From the NCBI GenBank assembly GCA_003020965.1, contig PXRL01000026.1, forward strand, positions 124,001-188,000: a stretch of 64,000 nt of DNA, read 5' to 3'. The position numbers and the translations under genes were made by a program. Source of the stretch: Halobacteriales archaeon QS_4_69_225. GTDB taxonomy: Archaea; Halobacteriota; Halobacteria; Halobacteriales; Haloarculaceae. Below, piece by piece: positions 17,068 to 25,705 of the stretch; position 1 is the stretch's first letter, and each line of letters opens with the position of its first letter. Below the pieces are notes generated by a model. It did not search any database, was not told the origin of the DNA, and saw nothing but the letters and a program-made list of their open reading frames with translations.

Positions 17068-18324
17068 TCAGGCCAGGTCGTAGAGGTTGTCGACGACGGC
17101 TTCGGCGTACTCGCTGGTGGCGAGCTTCTCGCCGCCCTCGATCTGTCGCTCGATGTCGTAGGTGACCGTCCGGTCGACGATGGTCCGCTCGACGGCGTCC
17201 CGGACGAGGTCGGCGGCGTCGTGCCAGCCCATGAACTCCAGGAGGATGCGGCCCGACAGGATCATCGCCGTCGGGTTGACCTTGTCCTGGCCGGCGTACT
17301 TCGGTGCCGAGCCGTGGACGGGTTCGGCGAGCACGCGGCCGTCGCCGACGTTGGCGCCGGGCGCGATACCGAGCCCGCCGATCTGGGCGCCGCAGGCGTC
17401 CGAGAGGTAGTCGCCGTTGAGGTTCGGCAGCGCCAGCACGTCGTACTGGTCGGTCCGGGTGAGGATCTGCTGGAGCATGTTGTCGGCGATGCGGTCGTTG
17501 ACGACGACGGCCTCGTCCGGCGGCTCGCCGTCGCGCTCCTCCCAGAGCGTGTCCTCGGTGATGACCGCCTCGCCGTACTCCTCCTCGGCGACCTCGTAGC
17601 CCCAGTCCCGGAAGGCGCCCTCGGTGAACTTCATGATGTTGCCTTTGTGGACCAGCGTCACCGAGTCGCGGTCGTGTTCGAGGGCGTAGTCGATGGCCTT
17701 CCGGACGAGCCGCTTCGTGCCGAACTCGGTGATGGGCTTGACGCCGATGCCGACCGGCCCGTCGTGGATGGTCGAGTCGTACCCCATCTCCGCCTCGACG
17801 AACTCCCGAACCTGCTCGGCGCCCTCGGTGTCGGCCTCCCACTCGATGCCGGCGTACACGTCCTCGGTGTTCTCCCGGAACGTCACCATGTCCATCCGCT
17901 CGGGCCGCTTGACCGGCGAGGGGACGCCCTCAAGGTGGTAGGTCGGCCGGATGTTCGTATAGAGGTCGAGCCGCTTCCGTAATGCGACGTTGAGACTCCG
18001 GAACCCGGCGCCGACGGGCGTCGTCAGCGGGCCCTTGATCGAGATCTTGAACTCCCGTAGCGCCTCGGTGGTGTCGGCCGGCAGGTTCTCGTCGTACATC
18101 TCCCGGGCGGACTCGCCGGCGTACACCCGCATCCAGTGAATCTCCCGGCCAGTGGCGTCGGCGGCCGCCTGCAGCACCGTCTGGGCGGCCGGACCGACGT
18201 CCACCCCGATGCCGTCCCCGTGGATGATGGGAACGATGGGGTCGTCGGGCACGACGAGTTCGTCGTCGCCCTCCACCTCGACTCTCCGGCCCGCAGAGGG
18301 TACTTCCACTTTGTCGTATGCCAT
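17068..18324 (-). CDS. icd: Isocitrate dehydrogenase (NADP-type)
   Basis: 418 residues from the ATG at 18324. It converts isocitrate to 2-oxoglutarate in the TCA cycle. Recognisable parts: PIIHGDGIGVDVG at the N-terminus, the substrate-binding SLNVALRKRLDLYTNIRP, TFRENTEDVYAGIEW, KPITEFGTKRLVRKA, LVHKGNIMKFTEGAF and the metal/cofactor region LNGDYLSDACGAQIGGLGIAPGAN. Overall length and layout match the bacterial/haloarchaeal NADP enzyme. The track's nine extra N-terminal residues are not supported. Monocistronic. Confidence 0.95.
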   Translation of the reverse strand: MAYDKVEVPSAGRRVEVEGDDELVVPDDPIVPIIHGDGIGVDVGPAAQTVLQAAADATGREIHWMRVYAGESAREMYDENLPADTTEALREFKISIKGPLTTPVGAGFRSLNVALRKRLDLYTNIRPTYHLEGVPSPVKRPERMDMVTFRENTEDVYAGIEWEADTEGAEQVREFVEAEMGYDSTIHDGPVGIGVKPITEFGTKRLVRKAIDYALEHDRDSVTLVHKGNIMKFTEGAFRDWGYEVAEEEYGEAVITEDTLWEERDGEPPDEAVVVNDRIADNMLQQILTRTDQYDVLALPNLNGDYLSDACGAQIGGLGIAPGANVGDGRVLAEPVHGSAPKYAGQDKVNPTAMILSGRILLEFMGWHDAADLVRDAVERTIVDRTVTYDIERQIEGGEKLATSEYAEAVVDNLYDLA

Positions 18325-18457
18325 GCCGACGGGTTTTGGCGGCCGCCTCAAAGGCGTACCGCTCCCGCGGCGGATTTTGCATGAACGTCCCGGAGGGACC
18401 CGGCGCCGGCGCCGACGCTACCACAAGCCGTAATCCCTCGCCGACCGCAGGGGCCGT

Positions 18458-19396
18458 ATGCGCGTTATCGCCCACGGCGGCGCCGGCACCCCGCCCGAGG
18501 AACCGGCGGACAGACAGACGGCGCTCGAGGAGGCCACCGCGGCCGGCGCGGCGGCGGCGACGCCGACCGACGCCGTCGTCGTGACGCTGCGGGCCCTGGA
18601 GTCCGACCCTCAGTTCAACGCCGGCGTCGGCGGGGCCGTCCAGTCCGACGGCCACGTCCGAACCGACGCCGGCCTGATGACCGACGACCGCGCGGTCGGC
18701 GCCGTCGCCGGGATGCCCGGCGTCGAACACGCCGTCGACGTCGCCCGCGTCGTCAAGGAGCGAACGCCGCACGTCCTCGTGACGGGCGTCCACGCCGTCG
18801 ACCTGGCGGCGGCCGCCGGCGTCGAGGCCGGCGTCGACCTCCGGACCGACGAGACCGACCGACGGTGGGCCGACGTCGACGCCCCCGACGGCGACCCCCT
18901 GGCCCACGCCGACTGGGTGCGCGAGCGGTTCGGCGACCGTCTCGCGGCGGCGCCGGACACGGAGGCAGATTCGGAGGCCGAGACGGGGGCGAACGACGAC
19001 GACCATGACCACAATCACGACCACGACACCGTCGGCGCCGTCGCGACCGACGGCGACCGGGTTGCTACCGCCACCTCCACCGGCGGCCGGTGGCTGGCAC
19101 TGGCCGGCCGGGTCGGCGACGTCCCGCAGGTCGGCGCCGGCTTCTACTGTACGCCGGCCGGCGGTGCCTCGGCGACCGGCGCCGGCGAGGACATCGCCCG
19201 GACGACCCTCTCGCGGCGGGCGGTCGACCGCCTCGCCGACGGCGCGGACGCCCAGACGGCCGCCGAGGCCGCGATCGAGGAGTTCGGCGGCCTCGTCGAG
19301 GGGTCGGCTGGGGTGATCCTCATGACGCCGGACGGCGACGCCGGGGCGGCCTACAACAGCGAGGCGATGCAGACGGCTGTCGCCGGCGAGGTGTAG
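18458..19396 (+). CDS. Isoaspartyl peptidase / plant-type L-asparaginase (Ntn hydrolase)
   Basis: 312 residues. The alpha part starts MRVIAHGGAG and contains FNAGVGGAVQSDGHVRTDA; the nucleophile threonine that appears on autocleavage is in HDTVGAVATD (about residue 191). STGGR and the C-terminal AYNSEAM follow. The enzyme removes isoaspartyl residues from peptides or hydrolyses asparagine. Directly before the scissile bond is an unusual acidic/histidine run, DDDHDHNHDHD, in the normally variable linker. Transcribed alone, divergent from icd. Confidence 0.87.
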   Translation: MRVIAHGGAGTPPEEPADRQTALEEATAAGAAAATPTDAVVVTLRALESDPQFNAGVGGAVQSDGHVRTDAGLMTDDRAVGAVAGMPGVEHAVDVARVVKERTPHVLVTGVHAVDLAAAAGVEAGVDLRTDETDRRWADVDAPDGDPLAHADWVRERFGDRLAAAPDTEADSEAETGANDDDHDHNHDHDTVGAVATDGDRVATATSTGGRWLALAGRVGDVPQVGAGFYCTPAGGASATGAGEDIARTTLSRRAVDRLADGADAQTAAEAAIEEFGGLVEGSAGVILMTPDGDAGAAYNSEAMQTAVAGEV

Positions 19397-19444
19397 CCAG
19401 CCGACCTGCCAAGGGCGTTCGTCCGTTCGGCACGACGAACGGAT

Positions 19445-19887
19445 ATGCCGACCGTCAGCGACGCGTACATCGAAAGCCGCCAGCGCGTCCGACCGACCGG
19501 TACGAGCAACCACGGCTCCGCCCACGACGTATCGTCGTCGAGTGAACGGACGAGGTCGGCGCGATGTCTGCGGTGCGGCACGCCGGCGAGACCTGCGTGA
19601 CGGCCCGCATCGACGAACTGAACTTCGAGCGGCCGGTCCCGCAGGGCGACACCCGCGTCGTCGAGTCGTACGTCTACGAGGCGGGCCGAACGAGCGTCGA
19701 GGTCCGTATCCGCGCCTTCCGGGAGCCACCCCGGACCGGTGACCGCGAGCAGACGACCGACGTCTACGTCACCTTTGTTGCCGTCGACGGGTCCGGCTCG
19801 CCGGTGGCGGTACCGGGGTCGATCGTCGCCGACGACCGCTGCGGACGGCTCCGGCGGGGCGCCCTCGAAAACGCGCCCGCCGAGTGA
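19445..19887 (+). pseudogene. Acyl-CoA thioesterase (hotdog fold), frameshifted
   Basis: The start MPTVSDAYIESRQRV at 19445 and continuation to SNHGSAH are in one frame; DEVGAMSAVRHAGETCVTAR onward, ending ENAPAE at 19887, is in another. Between them (19525-19548) one nucleotide appears lost and a TGA stands where family members have Trp in a KWMDE-like segment. The joined product would be a ~148-residue YciA/BACH-type acyl-CoA hydrolase. The 107-residue downstream ORF starting at ATG 19564 lacks the first part of the fold, so activity is unlikely. Confidence 0.7.
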
Positions 19888-19890
19888 GCC

Positions 19891-20616
19891 TCAGAGCGCC
19901 GCGACGGCTTCGAGGGCGACGTCGATGGTCCGGGCGACGTTGTCCCGGGCCTTCGGCGGTAGCTCCTCGTCGTCGGTCTCGCCCTTCTGGGTGCCCGCGA
20001 CGAGGTTGCCGTCGACGGTGCAGACCGCGCCGGCCGCCAGCCCCTTCCGGCGGGCCAGCGTGAAGATGGCGGCGGCCTCCATCTCGACGGCCAGCAGTCC
20101 GGCCTCGTTCCACTCCCGCACGTAGGCGTCTGTCTCGGCGTAGAAGGCGTCGTCCGTCGCGACAGGGCCGACGTGGACCGGCGCCTCGCGGGCGGCGGCG
20201 GCGTCGACCAGCGCCGACAGCGTCTCGTGGTCCGGCACCGCCGGCACCGCGACGTCCTCGTACCGTTCGGTCGTCCCCTCGTCCTTGGCGGCGCCGGTGG
20301 CGACGACGGTGTCGCCGATTTCGATGTCCGGCTGGAGGGCGCCGGTGGTGCCGACGCGGACGAGCCGCTCGACGCCGACAGCCGCCAGCTCCTCGACGGC
20401 GATGGCCGCCGACGGCGAGCCGATGCCCGTCGAGCAGATCGTCAGCTCGCGGTCACCGTAGACGGCGTTGACGAGCTTGTACTCGCGGTTCTCGGCGACG
20501 GTCTCCGCGTCGTCGCAGTGGTCGGCGATGCGGTCGACGCGGCCGGGGTCGCCCGGCAGTAGCGCGACATCGTGGGTCTCGCCCGGCTCGACCAGCAGGT
20601 GCGGCTGTTTGGCCAT
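19891..20616 (-). CDS. Nucleoside phosphorylase (uridine phosphorylase family)
   Basis: 241 residues. It should cleave a nucleoside with phosphate to base and (deoxy)ribose-1-phosphate. Family landmarks are VALLPGDPGRVDRIA (phosphate loop), TGIGSPSAAIAVEEL, RVGTTGALQPDIEIGD and the ribose-binding VEMEAAAIF near residue 185. The uridine-type reading rests on overall similarity; purine use is not excluded. ATG 20616 begins a typical N-terminus (MAKQPHLLV). The HAD hydrolase gene ends 29 bp upstream on the same strand, so a two-gene transcript is plausible. Confidence 0.85.
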   Translation of the reverse strand: MAKQPHLLVEPGETHDVALLPGDPGRVDRIADHCDDAETVAENREYKLVNAVYGDRELTICSTGIGSPSAAIAVEELAAVGVERLVRVGTTGALQPDIEIGDTVVATGAAKDEGTTERYEDVAVPAVPDHETLSALVDAAAAREAPVHVGPVATDDAFYAETDAYVREWNEAGLLAVEMEAAAIFTLARRKGLAAGAVCTVDGNLVAGTQKGETDDEELPPKARDNVARTIDVALEAVAAL

Positions 20617-20645
20617 GTCGAGTTCTCGCGGGCGACCCCCAAAAG

Positions 20646-21287
20646 TCAGTCGTCCTGGCGGAACGGCGGCGCCGTCGGAATCGCCGCCGGCTCCGGGACG
20701 CTGTGGTCGGCGGGGCCGCCGTCGCCGTCGCCGACGAACACCGTCCGGTAGCCGCGGTCGGACGCCGGCCGGACGTCGTAGTCGACGTTGTCGCCGACCA
20801 CCACGTAGTCGTCGGCCGGGACGGCGTCGGTGACGGCGTCGAACGGCGCGTCGGCGGGCTTGAACGCCTCGACGTCGTCGGCACACACCACGGCGTCGAC
20901 GTGATCGGCGAGGCCGGTCACCGCCAGCTTCCGGCGCTGGACCGGGCCGTAGCCGTTGGTCACGACGCCGACCCGCTCCAGCGACGCCAGCAGTTCCCCG
21001 AGACCCTCCGGGGCGTGCGTGGCCGCGAGTTCGGCCTCGACGTACGTCTCGGCGAACCGCTCGGGGTCGATTTCGAGGCCGGCCTCGCGGGCGGCCCGGG
21101 CCGCGCCGACGTACGGGCTCTCCTCGAAGGCCGCGAACGTCTCGACGTAGCCGGGGCCGAGCGCCTCGGCGGCGTCGTCGGTCGGCTCGACGCCCGCCCG
21201 CCGGCAGGCGTCCCGGAAGATGCCCGCCCGCTCCGGGTCGTAGACCACCAGCGTCTCGTCGAGGTCGAAGAGATAGCCGACCGTCAC
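20646..21287 (-). CDS. HAD-superfamily hydrolase (leaderless GTG start)
   Basis: 213 residues from GTG 21287. Motif I is YLFDLDETLVVYD, motif II is VGVVTNGYG, the lysine is in EAFKPADAPFDAV and motif III is VVGDNVDYDVRPA, so a phosphatase-type active site is complete. The helical cap lies between motifs I and II. The substrate is unknown. An AATAAA patch (TTTATT on this strand) at 21311-21316 is 26 nt from the GTG, which decides this start over the longer ORF and makes the message leaderless. Upstream lies hairpin element B; downstream, 29 bp away, the nucleoside phosphorylase. Confidence 0.82.
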   Translation of the reverse strand: MTVGYLFDLDETLVVYDPERAGIFRDACRRAGVEPTDDAAEALGPGYVETFAAFEESPYVGAARAAREAGLEIDPERFAETYVEAELAATHAPEGLGELLASLERVGVVTNGYGPVQRRKLAVTGLADHVDAVVCADDVEAFKPADAPFDAVTDAVPADDYVVVGDNVDYDVRPASDRGYRTVFVGDGDGGPADHSVPEPAAIPTAPPFRQDD

Positions 21288-21310
21288 GCCGGTACCCACG
21301 TCGGCGCCGG

Positions 21311-21316
21311 AATAAA
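21311..21316 (-). promoter_or_regulatory. TATA box for the HAD hydrolase gene
   Basis: TTTATT on the minus strand, centred 26 nt before the GTG at 21287. This is the expected archaeal spacing to a transcription start on the start codon itself. Confidence 0.6.
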
Positions 21317-21400
21317 CGCTTTCGCCCCCTTCAGCGGCGGTGTTCAGATAGGCACCGGCGAGCCGGTCCGTTTCTGCCGGAGAACCAACCGAATCCTGGC

Positions 21401-21735
21401 GGACTGAAAGGGCGAGGCGCTGCGTGGCGGCTTCGCCGTGGTTCGAGAGAGCCGAAGCTCTCTCGTCATCACGAAAGGCGCGAAGCGCCTTTCGAACGAC
21501 CACGTTAGATGGCGGCCGGTGAAACCGGCCGCCCACTCGACGACCCTCGACGACGCAAGCCGCGAGGGAGCCGCAGGCTCCCTCGGCCCGCTCGCGCGGC
21601 AGCGCCGCGCGAGGACACCACAGGGAGCAACGCGACCGAGGAGCGTGGTTCGAAAGACTCGCCTCGAGCCGTGCGAGCGGGCCGAAGGCCCGCGAGCAGA
21701 AGTCGAGAGCGCCGAGGGCTTTCTCCTGCGTCCCG
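21401..21735. repeat. Hairpin-array element B
   Basis: Perfect hairpins occur at 21444-21465 (9 bp, loop CGAA), 21472-21494 (10 bp, GAA), 21511-21533 (10 bp, GAA), 21563-21585 (10 bp, GCA), 21591-21613 (10 bp, AGC) and 21677-21693 (7 bp, GAA), with a weak 4-bp one at 21426. GGCGCT at 21416-21421 pairs with AGCGCC at 21708-21713; GAAAG (21406-21410) faces CTTTC (21719-21723). The GACGACGCAAGC block and the CTCGCGCGGC hairpin are shared with element A; most other stems differ in sequence. There is no credible ORF. Confidence 0.8.
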
Positions 21736-21766
21736 TTCTCCCAAGCCTCATCTGAATATCACTCTC

Positions 21767-22288
21767 TTAGCCGAGCAGGACGCCGGAGACGGCGGCCGTC
21801 CCGGCGACGAGGCCGACGCCGTAGACGGCCGCGGAGAGTGCCCACCCCTGTCTGACCGTCGCCGGTCGCGTCTCGAATGCGTTGCCGCCGTATCGGGGGA
21901 AGACGAGCCACGAGAAGACGCCGTACAGCAGGCAGACGACGAGCGCGGCCGCCAGCAGTTCGGCGCCGCCGGTGACGCCGGCGACGTCGAGTTCGCCGAC
22001 GCCGAGGGCCTCTCGGAGCCGCTCGGCGGCGAGGTGTAACCCCTCGAAGACGACGCCGGCGGCCACGCCGGCGGCGAGGTGGGTCGCGTCGGCGGCCGAC
22101 CGCGACACCTCGCTCGGCGGCTCCCGCCACAGCGCCGCCGCGGCCACGTACGGCGGGACGTAGCCGTAGGACTGCCGCCACATGGCGACGGTCGCGCCGA
22201 GCGTCGCCGCGAGGCCGACGACCGCCGCGGCCGAGAGCCGCAGCCCCGGCGAGGGAGCCGTCCCGCCGAAGCCGTGGAGCGGTATCAC
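21767..22288 (-). CDS. Membrane protein coupled to the PfkB kinase
   Basis: 173 residues from GTG 22288, which overlaps the TGA of the kinase gene (GTGA). Hydrophobic spans lie at about 16-36, 58-76, 100-120 and 145-170. A conserved-looking loop contains MWRQSYGYVPPYVAAAALWRE. No motif gives a function. The tight overlap says it is made with the kinase; downstream lies hairpin element B. Confidence 0.72.
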   Translation of the reverse strand: MIPLHGFGGTAPSPGLRLSAAAVVGLAATLGATVAMWRQSYGYVPPYVAAAALWREPPSEVSRSAADATHLAAGVAAGVVFEGLHLAAERLREALGVGELDVAGVTGGAELLAAALVVCLLYGVFSWLVFPRYGGNAFETRPATVRQGWALSAAVYGVGLVAGTAAVSGVLLG

Positions 22289-23127
22289 GACACCACCCGC
22301 TCGACGCGCTCCCGGGAGAGGTCGGGCCGCGGACCGCGCTCGCCGGCCGCCAGGGCACCGCAGGCGTTGGCGACCGACAGCGCCCGCTCGGGGTCGCCGT
22401 CGGCGATTCGGACGGCCAGAAAGCCCGCCGCGAAGGCGTCGCCCGCGCCGGCGACGTCGACCGGCGGCCCGTCGAAGTCGTATCCCGGGGGGTCGAAACG
22501 GCCCTCGGGGCAGTTCAGGGTCGCCCCCCGGTCGCCGCGCGTCGTCACCGTCCAGGCGGGCGTCGCCGTCGCCGCGGTCTCCCGTTCCGTGGCGAACAGC
22601 AGGTCGACGTGGTCGACGACGTCGCCGTAGTCGCGGTCGGCGAGCCGCCGGCCGGGGTCGAAGCTGACCGCCAGCCCGCGGTCGGCCGCCGTCGCTGCCA
22701 ATACCGCCGCCGTCTCCGGGTCCTGACCCGTCAGGTGGAGCGCGTCGGCGTCGTCGAACGCCGCGGCCGGGACGTCGGCCGCCGACAGCGCTTCGTCGGC
22801 GCCGCCGGTCCCCAGGACCGCCACCTCGCCGTCGTCGTCGACGAGGAGGTATTTTCGGGCCGTCGCCGCGTCGGCGACCGTCCGGAGCCGCGTCTCCACG
22901 CCCGCCCGCCGCAGTTCCGCCCGGACCGCCGAGCCGGCGCCGTCGTCGCCGACGCTGCCGAACAGTCGCGCCTCCCCGCCGAGCCCGGCCAGGGCGGCAG
23001 CGACATCGGCCGCGCCGCCGCCGGGTTCCGTCCGCTCGCGGACCCGGGCCTCGTCGTCCGGCGCTGGCAGCCGGTCGACCCGCAGGGTGACGTCCCAGTT
23101 GACGTGTCCGGCACACATCACGCGCAT
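22285..23127 (-). CDS. PfkB-family carbohydrate kinase
   Basis: 280 residues. The N-terminal MRVMCAGHVNWDVTLRVDRLP and [15 protein letters not shown] match the PfkB sugar-binding region; the C-terminal signature PVDVAGAGDAFAAGFL supplies the anion hole and catalytic Asp. It should phosphorylate a sugar or nucleoside with ATP; haloarchaeal members include ketohexokinase-type and KDG-kinase-type enzymes and this one cannot be placed. ATG 23127 is chosen over the track's 23163 because the first strand starts there; MCAGH at 23118 is also possible. Confidence 0.84.
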   Translation of the reverse strand: MRVMCAGHVNWDVTLRVDRLPAPDDEARVRERTEPGGGAADVAAALAGLGGEARLFGSVGDDGAGSAVRAELRRAGVETRLRTVADAATARKYLLVDDDGEVAVLGTGGADEALSAADVPAAAFDDADALHLTGQDPETAAVLAATAADRGLAVSFDPGRRLADRDYGDVVDHVDLLFATERETAATATPAWTVTTRGDRGATLNCPEGRFDPPGYDFDGPPVDVAGAGDAFAAGFLAVRIADGDPERALSVANACGALAAGERGPRPDLSRERVERVVS

Positions 23128-23239
23128 GCCGGCGGCTACCGGCCGCGGGGTAAAAGCCCGCACGGTTGTACTGCGGGTCGGTGACGCCGGGCGCGGGGAG
23201 ATCCGGGTTCGGAACGTCGAAACGGCCTCGCTCTCGCCG

Positions 23240-24061
23240 TCAGGCGACCGCGAAGAGGACGACGTTGTGGGCGCCGGGGCCGAGCCCGACCGCTGCCACG
23301 AGTCCCAACAGCGGGTAGCCCTCGGTCGGCGTCTCCCGGACGTAGCCGTCGAAGGCGACGACGACGGCCGCGCCGACGAGCAGCTTCACGACGACGAACA
23401 GCCAGGCGTCGCCAAGGACCGCCGGCGCGGGCAGTCCGGCGCCGACCTCGATGATCAGCCGCGAGAGGGGGGTCTGCTCGCCGAAGCCCAGCAGGTCGTA
23501 GCCGACGGCCGTCGAGACGCCGTCCAGCGCGTGGCCGAACACCGCCAGCAGGCCGACGGCGCCGGTCGCCTTGCCGGTGCCGAGCCGCCCGAGGCCGGCC
23601 CAGGTCGCCGCGGCCGCCAGCGTCGCGCCGGCGACGATGGCCGCCGACCGGCCGACTGCCGCCGCGTCCGGCGTCGGGAGGGCGACGACGGCGCCGATCA
23701 GCGCGACGAGCAGGAGGCCGACACCGGAAACCGCGAGGACGGCGGGCGCGCCGGTGGTCAATCGGTCGGCCGGCCGGTCGGCGACGGCGGCCCACGCGAG
23801 GCCGGCGGCGGCGCCGACGGTGGCGTAGACGGCCGGCGAGCCGAACAGCGGCGCCACGGGGTCCGGCACCGCTCCGGCCTGGAAGAGGGCGTACAGCGCC
23901 CCGCCGGCGGCCATCCAGGGGGCGAAAGCGGCGACGGCCGCCTCGGTCACGGACGGACGGCGGCGGCGGAGGGCGGCGCCGGCGACCCCGACGGCGGCGA
24001 CCAGCCCGACGAGATACGGTAGCGGCGGCAGCGCGAAACCCGACGGGAGCACCTGGAGCAC
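23240..24061 (-). CDS. DUF63-family membrane protein
   Basis: About 273 residues with roughly seven to eight spans. Conserved-looking features are the N-terminal LPSGFALPPLPYLVG, the mid-protein FGHALDGVSTAVGYDLLGFGEQTPLSR and LGPGAHN near the end, all typical of DUF63 proteins, a widespread archaeal family of unknown function. The start is uncertain: GTG 24061 or GTG 24052 both precede the conserved N-terminus and no ATG is available. It is divergent from map, with which it shares an 87-bp promoter region. Confidence 0.82.
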   Translation of the reverse strand: MLQVLPSGFALPPLPYLVGLVAAVGVAGAALRRRRPSVTEAAVAAFAPWMAAGGALYALFQAGAVPDPVAPLFGSPAVYATVGAAAGLAWAAVADRPADRLTTGAPAVLAVSGVGLLLVALIGAVVALPTPDAAAVGRSAAIVAGATLAAAATWAGLGRLGTGKATGAVGLLAVFGHALDGVSTAVGYDLLGFGEQTPLSRLIIEVGAGLPAPAVLGDAWLFVVVKLLVGAAVVVAFDGYVRETPTEGYPLLGLVAAVGLGPGAHNVVLFAVA

Positions 24062-24148
24062 GGCTCCAGCACCGGCCGGGCCGGGCGAAAGGGTTGCGAT
24101 CCGAAACCGAACGCAACCCCTTTCTTCGGACCGGCCGAACGCGGTGGC

Positions 24149-25042
24149 ATGAGCCCCGAACTCACCGACGAACAGCTCGAGAAACACCGCGAGGCCGGCG
24201 AAATCCTCGCCGAGGTCCGCGAGGCGGCCGCCGACCGCGTCGAGGTCGGCGCCTCCCACCTCGAGGTCGCGGAGTTCGCCGAAAATCGCATCCGCGAACT
24301 CGGTGCCGAGCCCGCCTTCCCCGTCAACATCAGCATCGACGAGGAGGCCGCCCACGCGACGCCGACGCCGGACGACGAGGCGACCTTCGGCGAGGAGATG
24401 ATCAACCTCGACATCGGCGTCCACGTCGACGGCTGGCTGGCCGACACCGCCGTCACGGTCGACCTCTCGGGGCACGCCGACCTCGCGGAAGCGCCCGGCG
24501 AGGCGCTGGAAGCCGCGATCGAGGTCGTCGAGCCGGGCGTCGAGACCGGCGAGATCGGCGCCGAAATCGAGTCCGTCATCGACGGCTACGGCTACAACCC
24601 CGTCGTCAACCTCACCGGCCACGGTCTCGGTCACTGGGAGCAACACACCGAGCCCAACGTCCCCAACCGGGCCGTCGAGCAGGGCATCGAACTCGAGGTC
24701 GGCGACGTCGTCGCCATCGAGCCGTTCGCCACCGACGGCGGCGGAAAGGTCACCGAGGGCGCCCACGAGGAAATCTACTCGCTGGAGCGGGAGGCCAGCG
24801 TCCGCGACCGGGGCGCCCGGCAGGCCTTAGAGCAGATCGTCGAGGAGTTCAAGACGCTGCCGTTCGCCCGCCGGTGGCTCGAGACCTCGCGGGCGGAGAT
24901 GGCGCTGCGCCGACTCGAACAGAAGAACGTCGTCCACGGTTACCCCGTCCTCCAGGAGGACGAGGGCTGTCTCGTCAGCCAGCGGGAACACACCGTCATC
25001 GTCACCGAGGACGGCTGCGAAGTAACGACGCGGGCCGGGTGA
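24149..25042 (+). CDS. map: Methionine aminopeptidase (type II)
   Basis: 297 residues. It removes the initiator methionine from nascent proteins. The five metal ligands are visible: Asp in DIGVHVDG, Asp in LADTAVTVDL, His in GHGLGHWEQH, Glu in AIEPFATDG and Glu in SQREHTVIV. The insert characteristic of type II (archaeal/eukaryotic) enzymes lies around residues 200-265 (helical, KTLPFARRWLETSRAEMAL). Transcribed alone toward a long gene-free stretch. Confidence 0.95.
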   Translation: MSPELTDEQLEKHREAGEILAEVREAAADRVEVGASHLEVAEFAENRIRELGAEPAFPVNISIDEEAAHATPTPDDEATFGEEMINLDIGVHVDGWLADTAVTVDLSGHADLAEAPGEALEAAIEVVEPGVETGEIGAEIESVIDGYGYNPVVNLTGHGLGHWEQHTEPNVPNRAVEQGIELEVGDVVAIEPFATDGGGKVTEGAHEEIYSLEREASVRDRGARQALEQIVEEFKTLPFARRWLETSRAEMALRRLEQKNVVHGYPVLQEDEGCLVSQREHTVIVTEDGCEVTTRAG

Positions 25043-25705
25043 GCCGCCGGAGGAACGGCCGGCGGGCGACGGGCCGCCGCGGTCGACCCCGACCGAGGCC
25101 AGCGGCACGGCTCGCCCGCGCGTAGCGTAGAACGGATGTCGTCGCGGTCGGTCCGGGATTCGCGTTCGCGTTCACGTTACTCGCCGGAGCAGGTCGCCCC
25201 GGGACGGTCACCTGATTCGAGGCGGATGGCCCCTCTCGACGAGCGAAAGCGATCAAGTAGGGTAGGGAGGATAGCGCGGAACGGAGTTCCGCGGACCATA
25301 CGAGCGGGCAAGCCCGCGCGCAGAAGCCGACACGGATGGAGGCTCTACCCTCGGTGTGCGTGGTGCTGGCGCCGGGGTCGAGGCCATACCTTTCTGACGA
25401 AATTACTCATGACCGCCCGTGCAAGCCTCGGCGGGCGCACGTCTCGCCGAGGTAGGGCGCACGTAACCCGTCCCCTGACGTCGGGGCCACGATGTGGCCA
25501 CCGACAATCAAAGTGGGAGTGTCGCCGACCGGCCGAATCAATCCAAGGCGGCGTAGCACCCCTACGTGCGCTGTTCGGCCGGGATGACGCGACTGCAACG
25601 AAGGTCGCGCCTCTCCATGCACGGGGGCCGGGCCGAAACCACTGTGAGAATCTCCCGCCCTCGACGAGCGAACTCTTGTAGGTGAGCGACGTAGGGCGAG
25701 GCAGT
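25043..25705. other. Gene-free 660-bp stretch with multiple hairpins
   Basis: No ORF here has protein-like composition on either strand. A small closed structure sits at 25259-25351: AGGGTAG pairs with CTACCCT around CGCGGAAC-GGA-GTTCCGCG and GCGGG-CAAG-CCCGC. Further hairpins include GGCCAC-GAT-GTGGCC near 25484. CTCGACGAGCGAA occurs at both 25233-25245 and about 25660. The closing segment GAATCTCCCGCCC resembles right ends of haloarchaeal TnpB elements. I looked for RNase P and SRP RNA signatures and did not find them. It may be a structured RNA or decayed element. Confidence 0.4.
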
